This document shows, piece by piece, positions 11,322-22,809 of a stretch of 64,000 bases of DNA. The notes beneath the pieces were generated by a model that saw nothing but the letters and a program-made list of their open reading frames with translations, was not told the DNA's origin and searched no databases. Made by a program: the position numbers and the translations under genes. Within the stretch, counting starts at the first letter, position 1. The number at the start of each line of letters is the position of its first letter. The stretch is from the NCBI RefSeq assembly GCF_945859705.1, contig NC_079135.1, positions 126,970,551 through 127,034,550 on the forward strand, read 5' to 3'. The DNA is from Episyrphus balteatus (Eukaryota; Arthropoda; Insecta; Diptera; Syrphidae).

Positions 11322-12189
11322 CAGTTGGGGTAAGTGCGCGCACTTTTCACTCTTTAAGGCGAAATTGTGAAGATTCTGTAAGAGATATCAGCATCATTTT
11401 TTTTTAGATTTGATAAACCAATACTTTTGGAAGAAGAAAACACAGAATAAAAGGGTAAGATCGCGCAAAATCTTGGGTAAGAGTGCGCACATAATTTTAA
11501 TAAGAATCTTGACAGTTTACGGCAACTAAATGTCTAAAAACTTAATGTTATACTTAGTTAAACAAAACTTTATTTCAAAACTTTTAAGTTTTCACTAAAA
11601 TGAATTAAAATGTTAATGAAAAAACAAATTAAGTTCAAATACAAAAACTTAAACTTTATTTATAAAACAAAACAAACAACAAAAATATTTCGAATTAAAT
11701 TAGAAGATTACGGCCTTTCTTTTTTGGAATTCATGAATAACAGCCTGTGTTTTTCAAAATTCAAGTTTCAAATGTTTCTGTCCTGTTGAAAAAAGAAAAG
11801 TTTAATATGGGGAGGAGTGCGCGTTCTTACCCACTTTTTTTTCTATTTACCAAATTTATAATAAAATACAACAAAATCTAAGAAATTTTTGACTTTAATC
11901 AAATATAAATATGCACAATTCCAAAATATGTACTACTCTCGGTATATAATGCTCCCACGCCGACGCTACACACTTTTCCCGCACAACTTTTTTTTTTTGT
12001 TTTGAGCCGGGTTTTTTCAACCCGCTTTTAAAATAAAATGGAGCTGAGCACACAATCGCAAAGGTCATCACTTATTGACGTCTTACTAACCGCTGATTTC
12101 CTCATTTTTCGTTTTAGTTTTTTTTTTGGACACAACTCGAGAAATAAGCACTGCGCACTCTTACCCACTGAGCGATCTTACCCCAAATG
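11322..12189. mobile_element. Foldback element, 868 bp, ends CAKTTGGGGTAAG
   Basis: The left end CAGTTGGGGTAAG (11322) and right end CTTACCCCAAATG (to 12189) are inverted copies with one mismatch. Inside, GGGTAAG followed by GCGC-containing sequence recurs in both orientations (about 11333, 11455, 11480, 11812, 12155), giving subterminal repeats. There is no coding sequence and no clear target duplication. It begins only 36 bases after the end of the previous element, so the two may be adjacent insertions. Confidence 0.5.
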
Positions 12190-12507
12190 ACTCTATACAT
12201 ATTTTCAAAATATCCAGATTTTTTCAATGCTTCCAATAGAATTTAGTTTTATTAGAAGCTTATTGTTGCAGATTGGAATAAAAATTGAAGTCATATTTAG
12301 GTTTTGCTTGTTTATAGAGAATATAAGCCTTCTCTTGAGACGATTTATTGTTATATATAACTGAAGACCTTTGACTTCGTGTGCGAAATATTTGATTGTT
12401 TTGGAATTAATCGAGTATGGACCTTCATAAAGCTACTCTAAAAGTTTGACTGACTAAATGTATTTAAGATTTTGCATGATTCCAAATTAAATCAAGAAAT
12501 TTTGGTT

Positions 12508-13650
12508 ACCGTTTAGTAGTTTGGAAAACTGGTCTTTCCAAATCCTCAGCACCGTCTGCCTATCTCCACCTATATTCCCGTTTTCATCATGGCAGGCTTC
12601 AATGTTAACCCTTACATAGAATCCCTCGACCGCTTCTTTTTCATGTTATCTCTTCTTGCGTCTTAAACTTCTGCTGGCGCTAGCCTCGATTCTTCATCGA
12701 ACCTGGGGTTTCGGATTGTTCGCCTTATGAAACCCAGCTGTGAAATCAGCTAACGCGATAGTTGATAATCAAAAAACTACAATTTTGGTCCATAATTTCT
12801 TTGCCGCCGGGTACAAAGGGGTTAAGTCACAAAATTGCACTTTCCGGGTTTCGATGCAATAAGAATAACCTCTTTCTTCTCTTTTATTTGGTATCAAAAA
12901 CATAAATTTAGAACAACTCTTTTCTATAAAAATAAGAGGATCAATGCTCAAAAGTTCATCGATTAGCTCAACTTCACATTTTCAGGCAAACTATCAATTA
13001 TGACTTAACCCCTTTGTACTTTGTACCCGGCGGCAAAGATTTATAGTTTTTTTTGACTATCAACAACTATCTACTATGCATCCAATTTCACCCGATCACA
13101 TCATTTGCAGCACTTCTGATGGCTCCTTGAGAGTGTTTTCACTAGTCTTCTGGCGCTCTTTGAGAAACTACGAGAGATGCGGTCAGCAAAAATTTTGGAG
13201 GTATCCCGCCCTTGAACTCTTTTGACTCAAAACTTTCTTACAATACCCGGCCTTTCCCTTTGTTGCGTGCCATGAATATCTGTATTTGAAGTTAAGCAAC
13301 AAAACAATCGCTTGAACATCTAAAATATTGGAGGAATACCTGGCGTTAATCGCGAAATGATCAATTTGGTTGACTGTTTAATGATTTGGACAACACCAAG
13401 TCCCTACGTGTATACTTAGCTGTGAGAATGAATCGAGTGCTTGAGATTATGACATTTGGCCCCTCTGCAAAGGCGATCAGCCTGAATATTGTCGAAGGTA
13501 TTTCCACCATCTCTAGAAGACCGTAGAATGCTCCCTCGGTTTGGTCATGGTCATCCTTCTCCCCCTCTGTTGGAGCTTGATGGGCACAGATCAGTGTGAT
13601 GTTTTTAAATTTTCCTCGAAAGGAGGTTATGACTCTGAAAAAGCGCTTGC
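12508..13650 (-). pseudogene. Fossil RTE-like LINE: endonuclease end and linker, interrupted
   Basis: Reading the minus strand from 13650 to about 13490 gives FFRVITSFRGKFKNITLICA and then HQAPTEGEKDDHDQTEGAFY. This resembles the apurinic endonuclease of RTE-type non-LTR retrotransposons, whose conserved APTE..DD....FY block is recognisable (the craniofacial-development-protein-2-like relatives). From about 12632 down to 12514 the minus strand reads FYVRVNIEACHDENGNIGGD followed by RQTVLRIWKDQFSKLLNG. That matches the linker just before the reverse transcriptase, where a D..G....D...L..W..HF..LLN pattern is typical. Stops and frame changes lie between, and a hairpin element (12762-13063) has inserted in the middle. 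No reverse transcriptase is visible below 12500, so the copy is truncated as well as dead. Confidence 0.6.
12762..13063. mobile_element. Hairpin element (MITE-like) inserted in the LINE fossil, 302 bp
   Basis: The outer ends TTGATAATCAAAAAACTA and TAGTTTTTTTTGACTATCAA are inverted copies. Further in, TTTGCCGCCGGGTACAAAGG followed by GGTTAAGTCA (about 12800-12830) faces its inverse at about 13001-13038. The inner motif, TTAA next to CCCCTTTGTACCCGG, resembles the termini of the TTAA-flanked MITEs at 35760 and 39571 but points the opposite way. No target duplication was found. Confidence 0.5.
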
Positions 13651-13769
13651 TTATGTACTATTTTGAAGTTTGAACTGCTTTGGTGGAATGGTGGCAGCAT
13701 CCCTTCGTTGGAGAATTCAATAGTATAAAATGAATATATGCTATGCATCCATTTGTTAGAGGTTCCATA

Positions 13770-16300
13770 ATCTGGATGTGCGAGAAGGGTTACACTGTCT
13801 TGACCGTTCTTAGTGGCTTGAAATTCATTCTGAAGATCAGATGTCCAATGGATAAGACTTTTGTTATTATTTTTGTCTGACTGATATTTTCTTCAGGGAA
13901 ACTCTTGAGCGTAAAGAAATAAAACTTTATGGGACTTTAAGTCAATAGTTTTGGAGACCAGTGATTTTAGTTCTGAAATTTCAAAAACTCAAGGGACAGA
14001 AGTAGTTTCTGACGCTAAGTTAACTTCCAAGATTTTTTCTGCCTCTGTTGTTTAGTTATGTTGATATCATCAGCCCTTTGTCTTTTTAAATTCTTGCAAT
14101 TTTGATAGAATTTTAGCTTTAAGCCCTATATATTTTTCTAACACTTACAAATTCATTTTATGGCTAAAAGTTTCATTGAGTTATGTTTATAAATTCAAAC
14201 TTTCTCGTTATTCAGTCACGGTAGCAACTAACACACATTACCAACACCCGCTACAACCAAATATAGACGTATGTCCGAACAACATATTATAACACAATAC
14301 CCCGAGCTGTGTTTTCAAATCATTTCTTTTTTCCAACTCCCAATTTCTATGCACTATTTCATAGATAGTTCAACTTCAAATTCAAAACAATGAAGTTCTC
14401 TCTTCGCATAAACCTTCATCGCACTTCCATTCGAGAGTATATGTTGTATACAATCCTATCAACAGAAAATATTTACATGATCGGCGAGATAGAACGATTT
14501 ATGACCTCCGTAACTCTAACAAGACCGAAAAAAAACCGCACAAAGTCACATCTACCGAAACTATCCTGCGCGACAACACAAAAGGAAAATCTACCACTGA
14601 ATCATTTTTACATATTACACAGAGAGTTGCTGCGACGACCTGAAAGCGCGATTCAATGTGGCGGAAGGTGGAGTAGTCAGCATGAGACCTGGAAAAACTG
14701 GAGCTACCTCAAAAGATATATAAATGTGCATACAGCTACAGTTCCAAATGTACTGTTGAACATTCCTCGCCATAAATCAGCGCCCGGCTATACAAAAGCG
14801 AAGGAGTACAAAGGACAAGCAAACGAACATCACACAACAGATTAACCATTGTTACCAGAGACCACTCTGCCTAGTATAACAGTGTGCTGCTCCCAGGTCT
14901 CAGCTCAGACCATCATCACAGAGGTCCCATCGGTCTCTCACTCTCTCTCGTTATTCCATTCTCGCTAAATATAGTTATTAAGTAAACCTGAGCCGGCAAA
15001 TCCTTTGCCACCATTCAAATGGGACTCTGATGCTGTTGTTTGGTGATGCTGCTTCATTTCGATGTAGATGACTTTTCCGACATTACAAAAACCACAAAAG
15101 AGACCGCGTTTGGGTTCATTGTCATCGTATCTTCGTTACCGCCTTCGTCGTCATCTTCATTTCTTGACTTGAATAAATCCGAACAGCAATTCAATTTGTG
15201 AAATGACAACGTCAATGTTTGGTTTCTTTTTTTTTGCGAATAGAAGAAGGAGGTTCCTTTCATCAATTGAAGGACTAATTGATCCATTCAATCCTGTTTT
15301 TTAGTACAAAATAAAATTTTTAATCAAACCTGACATTTAGTAGTGACTTTTAAAGGGTCAAATAACTGAAAGAATTTCTTGTTGAAAATGTTAATAACCC
15401 TTCAAAAGCCTCTGCCTTGTCAAAGGATTCCATTTTATCAACTTTTGATCTTGGAACTTTTTGTATCAAAATTTCCTTTTCACTCAAGGATTTTATCTCA
15501 TAAAGGGAAGAATTTTAAATATGGGCCAATCAAAAAAACAAAAGCCCTGGTGTTAATGTATCAACACAATTTTCAAAGACATTCTCTCATTCTGGAGCTT
15601 TGGGTAGAGGAAAGGAAGCAGCTTGATAAAGTTACTTCTCTTTTACACGTAATATTTATTCTCCCTCTTTGTAATGTCTGCCCTCATTCCAATATAAAAC
15701 ATCAAAATAATCTCCACACCCTCTTTCACTCTGGTGGATATTTACTGTGTGCCTATGTCATCCAACTCCGGGTGTAAATCCTGGTCATTTGTCACATTTC
15801 AGTAGGAACGACGCAAGGTTTAAAATTTACGTCCTTGTCTTTTTGGCAAAAGAATCATTTTTAATGAGCATCCTTCTCATAGTGTTGTTGTGTGTCTTTT
15901 TTGTAGTAGGTTGTTCTCCCCCCCAGATTTTGATGCTCTATAAACCTACTATATTTTGTACGCACCCAAAAATTGGGCTTAATTTTTAGGAAGGAATTTT
16001 ATTAAATTATGAGAACAAAATCCCCAAGAGTCAACTACCGTCATTGTTTTTACTTATTGTGTCGGTGTCTATATACCAAAAGGCAAATGATGGAATTAGT
16101 TTGTTCTCGGAATTTGTTTCTGCACTGCTACTGGTACTTTGATATTTTATAGGAAGCTTGGAAGAGGGATTTGATTTAGGGTGACCATCTGTTATTTTTT
16201 TTGTCCATTATGAAACTTGAAACTTACAACCTACATGGTCTTTATGTTAATCAACTTGAAGCCATTCCGAAAGAGCGCTTATTAAGGGACATTAGATAAC
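13770..16300. other. No established gene
   Basis: One frame of 151 codons (14390-14845, plus) is the longest here. It is rich in basic residues, resembles no family I know and lacks an obvious promoter. A stretch of more balanced composition runs from about 14390 to 15000 and ends in a CT-rich run (14936-14950). A second long frame (15379-15777) is also unrecognised. I see no repeats of note. Confidence 0.4.
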
Positions 16301-16320
16301 TGAAAATTTTTGCATAGAAT

Positions 16321-17520
16321 GTTGAAAAAAAACCATTCAAAACCCATTCCAAAATCACGAAAATCTAAAATACATAAAAAAACCAAAATAAAAAAAAAAC
16401 AATAATTCCGAATACCAAAAATCCCTAAACTGACAAAATAGAGGAAACTCAAAATTCCGAAATCGAAATACCGAATAGTAATACAAAATGGAATTGAGAA
16501 TATTCGGGATTTTGGGTTTTGAGATTATGGGATTTAGAGTTCTCAGTTTTCAGGATTCTGAATTTTCAAGATTTTGGGTTTTCCCAGTTTTAGAATTTGG
16601 GGATTGTGTTGGTCTCCCTTTAGTGAATGGGCAATTTTGAGAAGTTCTTTTTAATTTTCCTATTTTATTTTCGGGATTTTCAATTGTCGGGACATTGGGT
16701 CTTAGAGATTTTGGGTTTTCGGGTTCTAAGGTTTACGGAATCTGAATTTTTGAAATTTTGAGTTTTGTGGGTTCAGCGCCCTTAGTGAACAGGCGCTTTT
16801 GAAGATTTTTTTTTAACCTTTTCTATAAAGTTTTAGTAGTTTTCGGGTTTTGGATTTTAGGTTCCGAAATTTTGGTATTCTGAAAATTCGAGATTTTTAG
16901 TTTTCTTGATTCAGAGTTTTAGGATTGTGTTCGTCTCCCTTTAGTCAAAAGACAATTTGAAGAGTTTTCTCACTTTTTCAATTTTTTCGATTCTCAGGTT
17001 TAAGTTTTAGGGAATTTCGGGTTTTAGGTTGTTCGGGTTCTGAGTTTTCAAGATTTTGGGTTTTGTGGGTTCAGAATTTCAAAAATGTGTGAGTTAGTGA
17101 GTTGTCACTTTTGAACTTTTCCTATTTTATTTCAGGTTTTTCGATTTTGAGTTTTAGGGTTTTGGGGTTTCCAGATACTGGACCTTCGGGAGGTTTTGGG
17201 TTTTCTAGATACAATTTTGAAGTGTTTTTTGCACAGCTTTTTTCACTTTTTTTTTTTTTATTTTCAGGATTTTACAGATTTTGGGTTTTTTAAATTTTAT
17301 TTTTTCTGAATTTTAGATTTCCGGGATTTTGGGAATCTTGACTTTCGGCATTCTGGATTACCGAGATATTGGGTCTTATGAAACCAGAAATTTTACTTGT
17401 TTTATTTTTTATTTTTAAGATTTTGGATTTTCAGGGTTTAAGGTTTTATGAATTTTGAATTTTCGGGATTTTGGGTCTTCGGGATTTCGAATTTTCTGGA
17501 TTTTGGGTTTTGTACGTGCT
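16321..17520. repeat. GATTTTGGGTTTTC-type degenerate repeat field with an inverted left arm
   Basis: From about 16490 to 17520 the plus strand is built of variants of GGGATTTTGGGTTTTCGGGA. A longer period of about 160 bp is superimposed. The blocks containing CTCCCTTTAGT or close variants lie near 16613, 16779 and 16935, each followed by a CTTTTT-CCTATTTTATTT segment. The preceding 160 bases (16321-16480) carry the same motif in the opposite orientation (CCGAAAATCC, CCAAAATC), so the field can fold back at about 16485. Open frames at 17102-17293 and 17455-17670 are low-complexity by-products rich in F, G and R. Confidence 0.6.
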
Positions 17521-17529
17521 GGTGCGTGT

Positions 17530-18890
17530 CCACTCGACATTTATATGTCGTTCATCATAACCTCAGAACTAACTAATTTTTCGTCATTTTTTATTTCAAA
17601 CAAAAATATTTATTTCAAAATTTATGTCTTTTATCTTGTAAATTCCTTTGACAAAATACGGTCACCATAAAATTTTATGACAATGGAAAATGGCAAAGCA
17701 AAATTACACGCGCCGCATAAATGTCAATTAGCTAATGACAATTAATGGCTTTCCCTCTCTTCTGCCTTTTACTGGTCCATTTCATATAACAAAATATTGT
17801 TGCAGGGATGTTTCTCTTTTGATTTTCTGATGTACACTTTGCTCATAAATTATTATAAATACCTACAAAGCTTTGGTCTGGCGCTGTTGGGCTATACTGC
17901 TACTACACTATGCCTTTATAGATGATTGGAAGTTGCAATTAATTGGATGGGGTTCAATATAAAGAAATCACGTCTCTGGACAAACTATAGAAAGGAATTT
18001 GACTTTAATTGGAAATCATTCAAAGTGTCTCGGTCGGTGTGTGTAAAATTGGACATGGACAATTGGACGCATGCTAGTGTTGTGATTAAGTTTTCGTGTA
18101 CTACTTCTCGACTATGAATACAAAAAGAGTGTTATTATTATTTTAGGGTGTTCATTTTTAACTTTAAGATCTGTAGAACTGATTCACTAAGGTTTCCAAA
18201 CAATAAATTTAAAAAAATTGATACTAAACTGGCTATGGAAAATAGTTCTACTGACAAATAAAAAAAATATCCTTTCACCCAAAATAAGTAAATGGGTTCT
18301 ATAAATTCTTGGTTTCTATCCCAAAATGTAACCATATGAACAAGTTTATTAGTATATTGCAGGTACAACTTTTTAAATAGATTTTTCGGAAAAAAACACT
18401 AATTTTGTTTCTCCGTAAAAAAAACACTCTTTCATCCACTTAAATCGGTTGTAGAAAACGAAATTTACCCGACAGCCGATGTTATCAATTTGATCAAGAT
18501 TTAATTGTTGATTTGAACACCAAATTGTTAAAATTACAATATGGTAGTAAATTCGATAGCGAAATTGTAAAACTCACAACAAAGTACAGGTAAAATAGGC
18601 ATTTAAAAAATAAAAACTTGTTACACTTAATAAATATATGAAATATAGTGAAAAAAATCATCATATAACACATGTTTTTAAAGTATTTTTTGATGCTGAA
18701 TATAATGACACAAAAATAAAGTCAATACAATTGCTCTAAGAAAAGTTGTTGCCGTTTAAAAACAAGGGTGCTTGTTTTTTGGCCCCAACAGGTCAAATAT
18801 AACCGTAACCCATATGAAAAAACGTTAAAATGATGAAATTCGTAATGAAGGTTCTTGATAAGGCAGGATGAAGAATTGAAAAAGTTCTTA
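17530..18890. other. No gene seen
   Basis: This is AT-rich DNA without recognisable coding or RNA features. Near 18390-18430 the sequence AAAAAAACACTCTTTC is an inverted outlier copy of the motif that makes up the following repeat field. Confidence 0.5.
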
Positions 18891-19665
18891 AAAATATTTT
18901 TGGTGAAAGGGTGTTTTTTTGATGGGTTGAGTTATGTGTGAGAAAGGTATCATAACAGCTGACTTAAAATTTATTAATTTTTAAAACTTGTTGAAAAAGT
19001 TTTGTTTGTAATAAGAATTCAGAATCTATAAAGTGTGCAAAATTATTTTGAGTGAAAGGGTGTTTTTTTTTTAAGAAATGATGAAATTCGGAAATATGAC
19101 AACAAAAACTGAGAAAAAATTGTTACACCAATGAAAATTGGTAAAAATGTTTATAATAGAAACCCAGAATCTAAGCAGTCTATACAAATATTTTAGGTTA
19201 AAGGGTGTTTTTTTTTTGAGAAACAGGGAAAAACCGCGATAGGTCCGATAAAATCAATGGTATAAAAGGTTCCCTTACGAAATTCAATACAAATCTTCTC
19301 TTTCCCATGAAAGTTACGAATAAAAGAAATCTATAATTTTTTCCATGTGAAAGGGTGTTTTTTTTAGGTGAAGAGAAAATATGGGTATACTTGAAAAAAG
19401 TGTGTAATACTAGAGTATACTAGAGTAATATTAGTGGTACCCTATTGAAATTCAGCAATTATGTTACTTTTAAGATTAGAAACAAGAATATTAAGTTTCT
19501 TTACAAATATCATGGTTAAAAGGGTGTTTTTTTTTGAGTGAAAACAAGAACGATGGGTCACCCTAATGAAATTTGTTAAAAACATTGAATTTGGGATAGA
19601 AAGCAAAAATAAAGAGTTTTCATAAAAAAAATTTAGGTGATAGGGTGTTTTTTTTCGAAGAGACA
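18890..19665. repeat. Degenerate ~150-bp tandem repeat marked by AAGGGTGTTTTTTTT
   Basis: The motif AAGGGTG followed by 7-10 T recurs at about 18906, 19056, 19202, 19352, 19515 and 19643, mostly 146-150 bp apart. It is usually followed by GAGAAA or a variant and preceded by a T-A-GGTGAAAG context. Between motifs the copies are only loosely similar. No coding function is evident. Confidence 0.6.
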
Positions 19666-19767
19666 GTAAAATCTGTAATTGGTCCCAAAAAACCAAAAAA
19701 AGAGTAGTAAAATGTTACTCATACACCACAGTAACCCAAACAATAAGAAATACATGCATATCAAAAG

Positions 19768-19771
19768 AATT
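19768..19771. repeat. Left flank AATT, candidate 4-bp target duplication
   Basis: AATT lies directly before the left terminus GAGGAGCG, and an identical AATT (21743-21746) lies directly after the right terminus CGCTCCTC. Four bases in AT-rich DNA is weak evidence taken alone. Confidence 0.5.
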
Positions 19772-21742
19772 GAGGAGCGTTTTTTCAAAACTCAACAAGT
19801 GCATTTTTCAAATTTTTCAGGAGAAGGTTTTTTCTTTCTTATTTGAATACAAAGTCGAATTTTCAAAAAGTAGAAATGAGGAGTTGTTCTTTCTTGAACA
19901 GCTAATCGACAGGCTTAATTGCTATTTCAATATTTGGGAAGATTCGTCCGTATTTTGAACACGAAAATACAGCGTTTTTTTCAAAACGCAACAAATACAG
20001 GTTTTTGTTGAGTTTTGCAAAAACGTTTATTTTTCTTTTAAATAAATAAATAGATAAATTAGTATTAAAAATCTTATTTATTAATGAAATATATACATTG
20101 CAATGAACTTATATTAATATTAACTAAAATAAATATTGAATAAAAAAAAACATTATTTTTAATCGCCATAGTGTCTTTCCATATCCTCTGTGGACTCTTT
20201 AGCGTTTGCGGAAAGAACAGTTTCATAGAAGTCCTTGGCATCATCCGGAATAATAAAAATTTCATTAGCTTCTGTACGTCAGCCATCTTTTTTTCCGAAA
20301 CTTTGTTTTCTGGGGCAACTTTTTTAAATTAGCAGTTTTTGGACACGCTGGAAAACTGGCTTTTCAGGGGTGCAATCGTTACAGGAGATCCGCTGAAGGT
20401 GTCACTGACAGATAATGCTACTTTATTTTCCGTTTTTTCGTAGTATATCGCTCTCGCTGAACTTATTTGAAAAGGCAACTTTGACCTTATAAGTTTTTAT
20501 TGAATCCATTCTTACGGTTCCATGATTTTGAAGAACGTTGTAATATTCTTCAGGAGAAATGATGACTTCTTTCTTCCTATATTCCTTTTCCACTCGTCCA
20601 AACACACGATCTGGTGGCATGTAGCTGTGACCTTATTGAAAAATAGTGGGTTATATTTTTGAACATTTTGCTTTTTTCCAGAAAAGAGAATAGTGCAATC
20701 ATCAAAATCGTGTTTTTACTTTGAGAAGCACAAGAGTCAGAAAAAAGACGTAGTTTTTTTGGCTTTGGCCCAGATTGAGTCTTCAGGCTTCCTTCAAGCT
20801 TTTTTAAGTATAGTCCACAACGATGGATGCTACTTCGTTTCCTCCTCTTGGGCCATCCGTCTCCAGCCAAGTATAAAACGTTACGTTTTCTTTATCTTGG
20901 CTTTCCATGTGGTTGACGATTCCCATGTTGTAAAGCCACACTTGTCTTGAATAAAAGACTTCTCCAACAGAAATCTTCGTTAAGGGTTGATTCTGTTGAA
21001 GGTCGAATACTATGTCCAGTGTTCCTTTGATTTGGTTGTTCATTATTTCATGAAACTTCTTCGCTTTAAGTTGATGAAGCTTTTTATTGTTCTTGTGTTC
21101 CTCCAGTTTTGTAGGGTCTTCTTTGCACGTTGATATCTAGACATCATACTCTTTGCATGCCGAACATGGGCAGATTAAATTCCGAGTAAAAAATCTTTTT
21201 ATATTTGGATAGACTGCACTTTTGTTTTTCAGTTTTCTCTTGTTCCGATACAAAAATAATTGAACATTTTTTTGAGAGTCAGCTCTGGTGGAAGATAGCT
21301 ACTTTTCAATTTTTTCTGGAATAATGACTTCCGCGGCAGTAGAAAGGTGAAATGTGAGTTCTAACAGCAGTTGTTATTTCAGAATCAACGGGTTTAGCCC
21401 TGTTTCCTCCTCGTCGCTCTCTTGGGATGCCCATTTCATGCTCATATAATAATAATTGCTTTCCAACCACAGGCAAACTTTGTGGAGTTTTGCAAAAACG
21501 AGCAATTTTGTTGAGTTTTGGAAAAACCTCCAATAATTTTGTTGAGTTTTGCAAAAACCTCCAGTAATTTTGTTGAGTTTTGAAAAAACGCTCGATTTTA
21601 AATATTTTTTTAAATTAAAACTGTTCACTTTTTTAACATTTTTATTTTGTCAACTTGTGCGCCTGGTCGTGCCAAAAATTTCGATACCAATAACTCATTT
21701 TCGCAAAAAATGCGTTTGTTGAGTTTTGAAAAAACGCTCCTC
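19772..21742 (-). mobile_element. DNA transposon with pseudogenised transposase, 1971 bp
   Basis: The terminal inverted repeats begin GAGGAGCGTTTTTTCAAAAC and match for 27 bases before diverging. The TIR core TTGTTGAGTTTTGCAAAAAC is repeated inside both ends, at about 21478-21600 (four copies) and 19975-20030 (two copies). Such subterminal repeats are probable transposase binding sites. AATT flanks both sides. A minus-strand pseudogene (20159-21190) occupies the middle and looks like a DDE transposase. I cannot name the superfamily. A 4-bp AATT duplication combined with this transposase does not match a family I can recall with certainty. Confidence 0.75.
20159..21190 (-). pseudogene. Broken transposase-like gene
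   Basis: The protein can be followed on the minus strand in four pieces in different frames. The first, from about 21181, reads NLICPCSACKEYDV, a stop, then ISTCKEDPTKLEEHK, and runs on through FDLQQNQPLTKISVGEVFYS and NVTFYTWLE. The second (about 20804-20625) contains KKLRLFSDSCASQSKN. The third (20620-20423) begins MPPDRVFGRVEKEYRKKEVI. The last ends FYETVLSANAKESTED-MERHYGD at 20159. The aspartates of FDLQQNQPL and LFSDSC..QSKN are likely first and second catalytic residues of a DDE fold. The CPC..C motif suggests a zinc-binding segment. At least three frameshifts and two in-frame stops separate the pieces, so it cannot make transposase. I recognise the pattern from uncharacterised insect transposon proteins. 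Confidence 0.65.
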
Positions 21743-21954
21743 AATTTGAAATCCAACTTTTTCTATACCTACACATAACGTTATAGAACAACCACAACTT
21801 AAAACCTTTTCAAGTTTTAAAAAATTACATAACATAGGTAGTTATAAAATAACATTAAATTAAAATATATTTAGTAATTAACACTTTCGGAATTGATCAT
21901 TGTTGTTTGACTAAGATAACCCCCTTTAATAACAGCAAATTCTCGATCGAATTT

Positions 21955-22561
21955 GAATCGTTTATTTCAGAAACAGCATAAGTCCACTTTTTCCAAAAAT
22001 TTTTTTTTTGGAAATTTCTCATTTATGTTTAGTTATTCATCTTCTGAAAAAAAATTAAGTATGTCAGACCCCCCAAAATACGAAAACTGAAAGAAAAGGG
22101 TTCAAAATATATGGAAAATTTTCACCCGGTGACAACATTTTTGACTGTTAAATACATGACTTTTTACCAGTTTGAAATTATTTTCGCAGCAATCTTGACA
22201 CGCACCCCCTTCTGTTATATATCTATAAAAAGGTAAAGAATTACTCTATCTACTGCTATTTAATTTATTAAAATCGAAAGTAAGGTTCAAAAACTATAGC
22301 TAAATAAAAACAAAAGTTTTACCACAAAAATTTCGTTTATTTCAGAAACGACAAAAGTCCATCGACTTTAAAGGCTTAAAAACCCGCAAAGACCTAAAAA
22401 AAGTTTATATTTTAAAGGTTTCTAAATGCATCCTAGGATAGATTATGACTCGGCATACTCTAAATTTGAAGTGTTGTGGAATTTTAAGTAAAAAACAGTT
22501 TTTTGTTGCTCCTGAAAAGTTTATGCTCATGGACTTATGTCGTTTCTGAAATAAACGATTC
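21955..22561. mobile_element. MITE with 32-bp inverted ends, 607 bp
   Basis: The left end GAATCGTTTATTTCAGAAAC (21955 onward) is the inverse of the right end GTTTCTGAAATAAACGATTC (to 22561). The match extends over 32 bases with one mismatch. ATTT lies on both sides (21951-21954 and 22562-22565), a candidate 4-bp duplication. A third partial copy of the end motif lies inside at about 22335-22363. There is no coding sequence. Confidence 0.65.
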
Positions 22562-22809
22562 ATTTGGCACAGCAGCCTGTGATGCTTTTTTATCAAAGGC
22601 TGAGGTAAGCTCGCCGGTTCCAGGGTTTTGCCGAAGAAAGCACAGTAAAACTCGGCTATAGAAAAAACCAAAAACTCAAATTCTTTATTTCACTATAGAA
22701 TCGTTCTTTATTGTTCTCTTCTTTCTTTAAATAACAATTTTAAATACAACTTATATACTACTTAAAAATAATGCCCAATACTCTAAGAGAGCAGGGGATC
22801 TCGGACGGA

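Noticed and set aside
14390..14845. 151-codon frame, the second longest non-repetitive one in the window
   Set aside because: No recognisable domain, no supporting promoter or splice context. It is the first I would revisit with transcript data.
16490..17520. Possible interstitial telomeric repeat
   Set aside because: The motif is irregular and does not match TTAGG or another arthropod telomere unit.
17102..17670. Phenylalanine- and glycine-rich frames resembling repetitive proteins
   Set aside because: They are translations of the GATTTTGGGTTTTC repeat field.
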